Source: Methylorubrum rhodinum (GTDB taxonomy: Bacteria > Pseudomonadota > Alphaproteobacteria > Rhizobiales > Beijerinckiaceae). Taken from it: 64,000 bases of DNA. Location of the stretch: the NCBI RefSeq assembly GCF_014199935.1, contig NZ_JACHOP010000020.1, positions 1-64,000 on the forward strand, read 5' to 3'. The notes beneath the pieces are model-generated. The model was not told where the DNA came from and did no database searches. It was given only the letters and a program-made list of their open reading frames with translations. The position numbers and the translations under genes are program-made. Shown here one piece after another: positions 61,641-64,000 of this stretch. Position 1 is the stretch's first letter. Every line of letters begins with the position of its first letter.

Positions 61641-62114
61641 ATGCACGGGGTGAGAACGGCGTTCGGCATCGCGGCGGTCCTCGGCGGGCTCGCGGGCGGT
61701 CTGTTGGCCGCCTCGTCGGCGGAAGCCGGCTGCACCCGTCAGATCATCAACCGCTCGGGCTACACCGCCCTGGTCAGCCGAGACGGCGGGCCGTGGGTGG
61801 CGGTGCGCCCGCACCGTGCGCAGGCGATCCGCTACGCGCATTCCGGCCGCATCGACGTGGCCCTGACCTGCGGGCGCGGCGCCTTGCCCGAATCCGCCGC
61901 CTTCCGGGCGAGCTTCGGCACGGTCGCGGTGATCGACCGCTGCTACATCCAGTTCGGCGACGGCTTTTTCGAGGAGCAGCTCGGCGGCGGTTTCTGGGGC
62001 CGCAAGGACACGGGCCCGCTCGCCCTCAACAACCCGCGCCAGGGCGACCTCGTGGTCGGTCCGGCGGCAGGCGCCTGCGCGCCCGAGCGCGGCGCGCTCA
62101 GCGCCCGGTACTGA
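61641..62114 (+). CDS. Secreted hypothetical protein
   Basis: A 157-residue exported protein with signal peptide (MHGVRTAFGIAAVLGGLAGG, cleaved near SSAEAG). The mature part has four Cys (CTRQIINRSG, LTCGRG, DRCYIQFG, GACAPERG) that may form two disulfides, and a Gly-rich middle. The ATG at 61641 follows GGGGAGACCAGGGG. No family is recognised. An extracellular or periplasmic structural or binding role is only a guess. Confidence 0.65.
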   Translation: MHGVRTAFGIAAVLGGLAGGLLAASSAEAGCTRQIINRSGYTALVSRDGGPWVAVRPHRAQAIRYAHSGRIDVALTCGRGALPESAAFRASFGTVAVIDRCYIQFGDGFFEEQLGGGFWGRKDTGPLALNNPRQGDLVVGPAAGACAPERGALSARY

Positions 62115-62119
62115 CGACC

Positions 62120-62262
62120 CATCCACCGCTGTCATTCCGGGGCCGCGAAGCGAAACCCGGAATCCACCCGTGATGCGGGATAGCCAGCTGCAGTTGAACC
62201 TTCGTGCCAGACATGGATTCCGGGTTCCGCTGACGCGGCCCCGGAATGACGGCGGTGGGATG
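62120..62262. repeat. Pair of inverted REP-type palindromes
   Basis: The left copy (62120-62166) and right copy (62214-62262) are near-identical in opposite orientation. Each carries GTCATTCCGGGGCCGCG and ACCCGGAATCCA, and they are separated by 47 bases. Together they form a long hairpin downstream of the gene ending at 62114, and may act as a terminator or mRNA stabiliser. A single copy is at 51354-51389. Confidence 0.7.
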
Positions 62263-62393
62263 AAGGAGGGGCGGTGAACCCAAGGGCTCACCTTTGCTTC
62301 CGACCGATCCCCGACCCCGAAATTCGCTTTCCGAACAGCAGCGTGGTAACCCGCCGGCCCCGTCGTCACGAACGACGCGCCGAGAAGAGATCC

Positions 62394-62813
62394 ATGCGCT
62401 CGATCCTTCCCATCGCCGGAGCCTTCGTCCTCGCCATGACCGCAGCCGCCTCCGCCCAGCCCGTCACGATGCCCTCGGGCCTCTCCTACGTCGACGAGGT
62501 CGTCGGCACCGGTCCGGAGCCGAAATCCGGGCAGCAGGTCACGGTGCACTACACCGGCTGGCTCGATGCGGGCGGCGGCAAGCGGGGCAAGAAGTTCGAT
62601 TCCTCCCGCGACCGCAACCAGCCCTTCTCCTTCACCATCGGCGCCGGGCAGGTGATCCGCGGCTGGGACGAGGGCGTGGCCACGATGAAGGCCGGCGGTC
62701 GCCGCATCCTGACGATCCCGCCGGAGCTGGGCTACGGCGCCCGCGGCGCGGGCGGCGTGATCCCGCCGAACGCCACGCTGATCTTCGACGTCGAGCTGAT
62801 CGGCTCGAAGTAA
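62394..62813 (+). CDS. FKBP-type peptidyl-prolyl isomerase, exported
   Basis: A 139-residue periplasmic FKBP. After a signal peptide (MRSILPIAGAFVLAMTAAASA) comes one complete FKBP domain: GQQVTVHYTGWL, KKFDSSRDRNQPFSF, GAGQVIRGWDEGVATMKAGG, RRILTIPPELGYGARGAGG and IPPNATLIFDVELI. Active-site residues Tyr, Phe, Asp, Val-Ile, Trp and Tyr are all present. It catalyses cis-trans proline isomerisation in exported proteins. The start at 62394 follows GAGAAGAGA. Confidence 0.94.
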   Translation: MRSILPIAGAFVLAMTAAASAQPVTMPSGLSYVDEVVGTGPEPKSGQQVTVHYTGWLDAGGGKRGKKFDSSRDRNQPFSFTIGAGQVIRGWDEGVATMKAGGRRILTIPPELGYGARGAGGVIPPNATLIFDVELIGSK

Positions 62814-62826
62814 GCAGGCGAAGCGC

Positions 62827-64000
62827 CTACGCCGCCCGGGCGTAGGCGCAGTCGGCCATGGCCGAGCGGGCCCGGTCCGTGGCCGCGCGCAGCTCCGCGA
62901 CCCGCGACCGTCCGTCGAGCCCCGTCGCCCGCCCCTCCAAGTCTCGGCACAGCTCCGACAGCTCGACGAAGCCGAGCTGGCCGCTGAGCGAGACCAGGGC
63001 GTGCGCCTCGGTCGCGAAGTCCGCCGCCGCGATCTCCGCCGCGCATAGCAGCGCGACCCGCCGCTCGATCTCGCGCATGGCCACCGCGAGCAGATCGCCG
63101 ATCCGCTCGCGCCCGACAACGCCCGCCATCATCTCTAGCATCGCCTCGTCGAGCACGCGGGCGGCCGTCCGTCCCGCCGAGGGTTCCGATCGACACAGCC
63201 GGTCGATCGTGGCGAACAGGTCCGGCCAGTGCACGGGCTTGGCCACGTGCGCGTCGGTGCCCGCGGAGCGGCAGCGCTCCACCTCGTCGCTCATGGCGTT
63301 GGCCGTCAGGGCGATGATCGGGATGCGGGCGCCGCCGTCGCGCCGCTCCAGCGCGCGGATCGCGGCGGTCGCCTCCAGCCCGTCCATCTCGGGCATCTGC
63401 ACGTCCATCAGGATCACGTCGAAGGCAGCGCCCCCCTGCACCGCCGCCACCGCCTCGCGGCCATTGCCGACGACGGTGACCGCGTGACCCTTCCGCTCCA
63501 GGACGGTTGTGACGATCTCCCGGTTGATGCGGTTGTCCTCGGCCAGCAGGATGCGTCGGCGGCTCGGCGCCGCGCCCAGGAGTTCGGGCCGGCCCGCGAC
63601 CGCGCGCTCGGCCTGGGCCAGCGGCAGGGGCAGCGCGAACCAGAAGGTCGAGCCCTCGCCGATCCGGCTCTCGACCCCGATCTCGCCACCCATCAGCGCA
63701 GCGAGCCGCTTGCAAATCGCCAGCCCCAGCCCGGTGCCGCCGAAGCGGCGCGCCATCGAGCCGTCGGCCTGACTGAAGCGCTCGAACAGTTTCGGGACCA
63801 CCTCGGGCGCGATGCCGATGCCGGTGTCGCCGACCGCGATGCGCACCAGCGGGACGCCGCCGCCCGCATCCTCGCGCGTGACCGTGATGGCGACGCGTCC
63901 CTGCGCGGTGAACTTGACCGCGTTGGTGGCGAGGTTGAGCAGGATCTGCCGGATGCGGGTCGGATCGCCCTTGAGCCAGTCGGGCAGATCCGGCGCGATC
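62827..64000 (-). CDS. Hybrid sensor histidine kinase/response regulator with C-terminal Hpt-like domain (partial)
   Basis: The C-terminal 390 or so residues of a hybrid kinase; the gene runs off the right edge, so sensor and dimerisation parts are unseen. The catalytic ATPase domain shows the N box (RQILLNLATNAVKF), GDTGIGI, the F box LFERFSQAD and GGTGLGLAICKRL. A receiver domain follows, with acidic residues in ILLAEDNRIN, phospho-acceptor Asp in VILMDVQMPEMDG, Thr/Ala in IALTANA and Lys in VAKPVHW. A helical tail with EAHALVSLSGQLG resembles an Hpt domain, with Val in place of the usual Lys after AHAL. It suggests a BarA/ArcB-like phosphorelay. Confidence 0.9.
   Translation of the reverse strand, partial: IAPDLPDWLKGDPTRIRQILLNLATNAVKFTAQGRVAITVTREDAGGGVPLVRIAVGDTGIGIAPEVVPKLFERFSQADGSMARRFGGTGLGLAICKRLAALMGGEIGVESRIGEGSTFWFALPLPLAQAERAVAGRPELLGAAPSRRRILLAEDNRINREIVTTVLERKGHAVTVVGNGREAVAAVQGGAAFDVILMDVQMPEMDGLEATAAIRALERRDGGARIPIIALTANAMSDEVERCRSAGTDAHVAKPVHWPDLFATIDRLCRSEPSAGRTAARVLDEAMLEMMAGVVGRERIGDLLAVAMREIERRVALLCAAEIAAADFATEAHALVSLSGQLGFVELSELCRDLEGRATGLDGRSRVAELRAATDRARSAMADCAYARAA

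Overview
The window is GC-rich DNA from an alphaproteobacterium, most likely a methylotroph of the Methylobacterium/Methylorubrum group. The evidence is a mesaconyl-CoA hydratase (ethylmalonyl-CoA pathway), an HpnL-like hopanoid-associated membrane protein, a cyo-type quinol oxidase, carotenoid/sterol-type glycosyltransferases, and abundant palindromic extragenic repeats. Three AT-rich patches (about 225-355, 33,130-33,600 and 43,380-44,060) and two eroded transposase remnants break up an otherwise compact, operon-rich layout.

Layout. 0.3-2.9 kb (minus): operon DoxX - cupin - SMP-30/gluconolactonase - VOC. It diverges from a GMC oxidoreductase (3.1-4.7 kb), which is followed by cyoABCD (4.8-8.9 kb). 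8.9-12.7 kb: a membrane-anchored SDR, a large DUF6538-type tyrosine integrase and tRNA-Gln(TTG), which is probably its target. 12.8-15.2 kb: an SDR and prfC, then an IS630-type transposase scar. 15.7-26.3 kb (minus): a five-gene operon matching the E. coli yehL/M/I/P/Q set: MoxR-type AAA ATPase, DUF5682, WGR-DUF4132, VWA and a SWIM zinc-finger protein.

26.8-33.1 kb (plus): one tightly coupled operon joining a two-subunit molybdenum hydroxylase (IorAB-like), a flavocytochrome c sulfide dehydrogenase pair and SoxX, SoxY, SoxZ and SoxA. SoxB and SoxCD are absent. 33.6-36.0 kb: MHYT-PAS-GGDEF-EAL protein. 36.2-36.5 kb: IS4-type transposase scar. 36.5-39.1 kb: PNPOx-like protein and GST, divergent from a LysR regulator. 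39.3-43.3 kb: DUF3597 protein, a NitT/TauT-type ABC importer (substrate-binding protein, permease, ATPase), a TerB-like protein and a 63-aa protein. 44.1-49.8 kb: tRNA-Ala(CGC), YggT, mesaconyl-CoA hydratase, an XRE-cupin regulator with a visible promoter/operator, thiD, thiE and an HpnL-like protein. 49.8-52.4 kb: ClpP-fold periplasmic protein, cobF and a 29-codon membrane-peptide ORF. 52.7-56.7 kb: two GT-B glycosyltransferases, a methyltransferase and a secreted protein. 56.8-61.3 kb: Uma2-like protein, threonine aldolase, a GntR/FCD regulator, and an operon of CoA-transferase and enoyl-CoA hydratase. 61.6-64 kb: a secreted protein, an FKBP and the C-terminal part of a hybrid histidine kinase that runs off the window.

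The two most promising systems are the yeh-like MoxR/VWA/WGR/SWIM operon, whose function is not established, and the molybdenum hydroxylase-flavocytochrome-SoxXYZA operon. The latter looks like a periplasmic electron-transfer module built around a SoxY with a non-canonical carrier tail. All calls come from reading the sequence; no database search was run.
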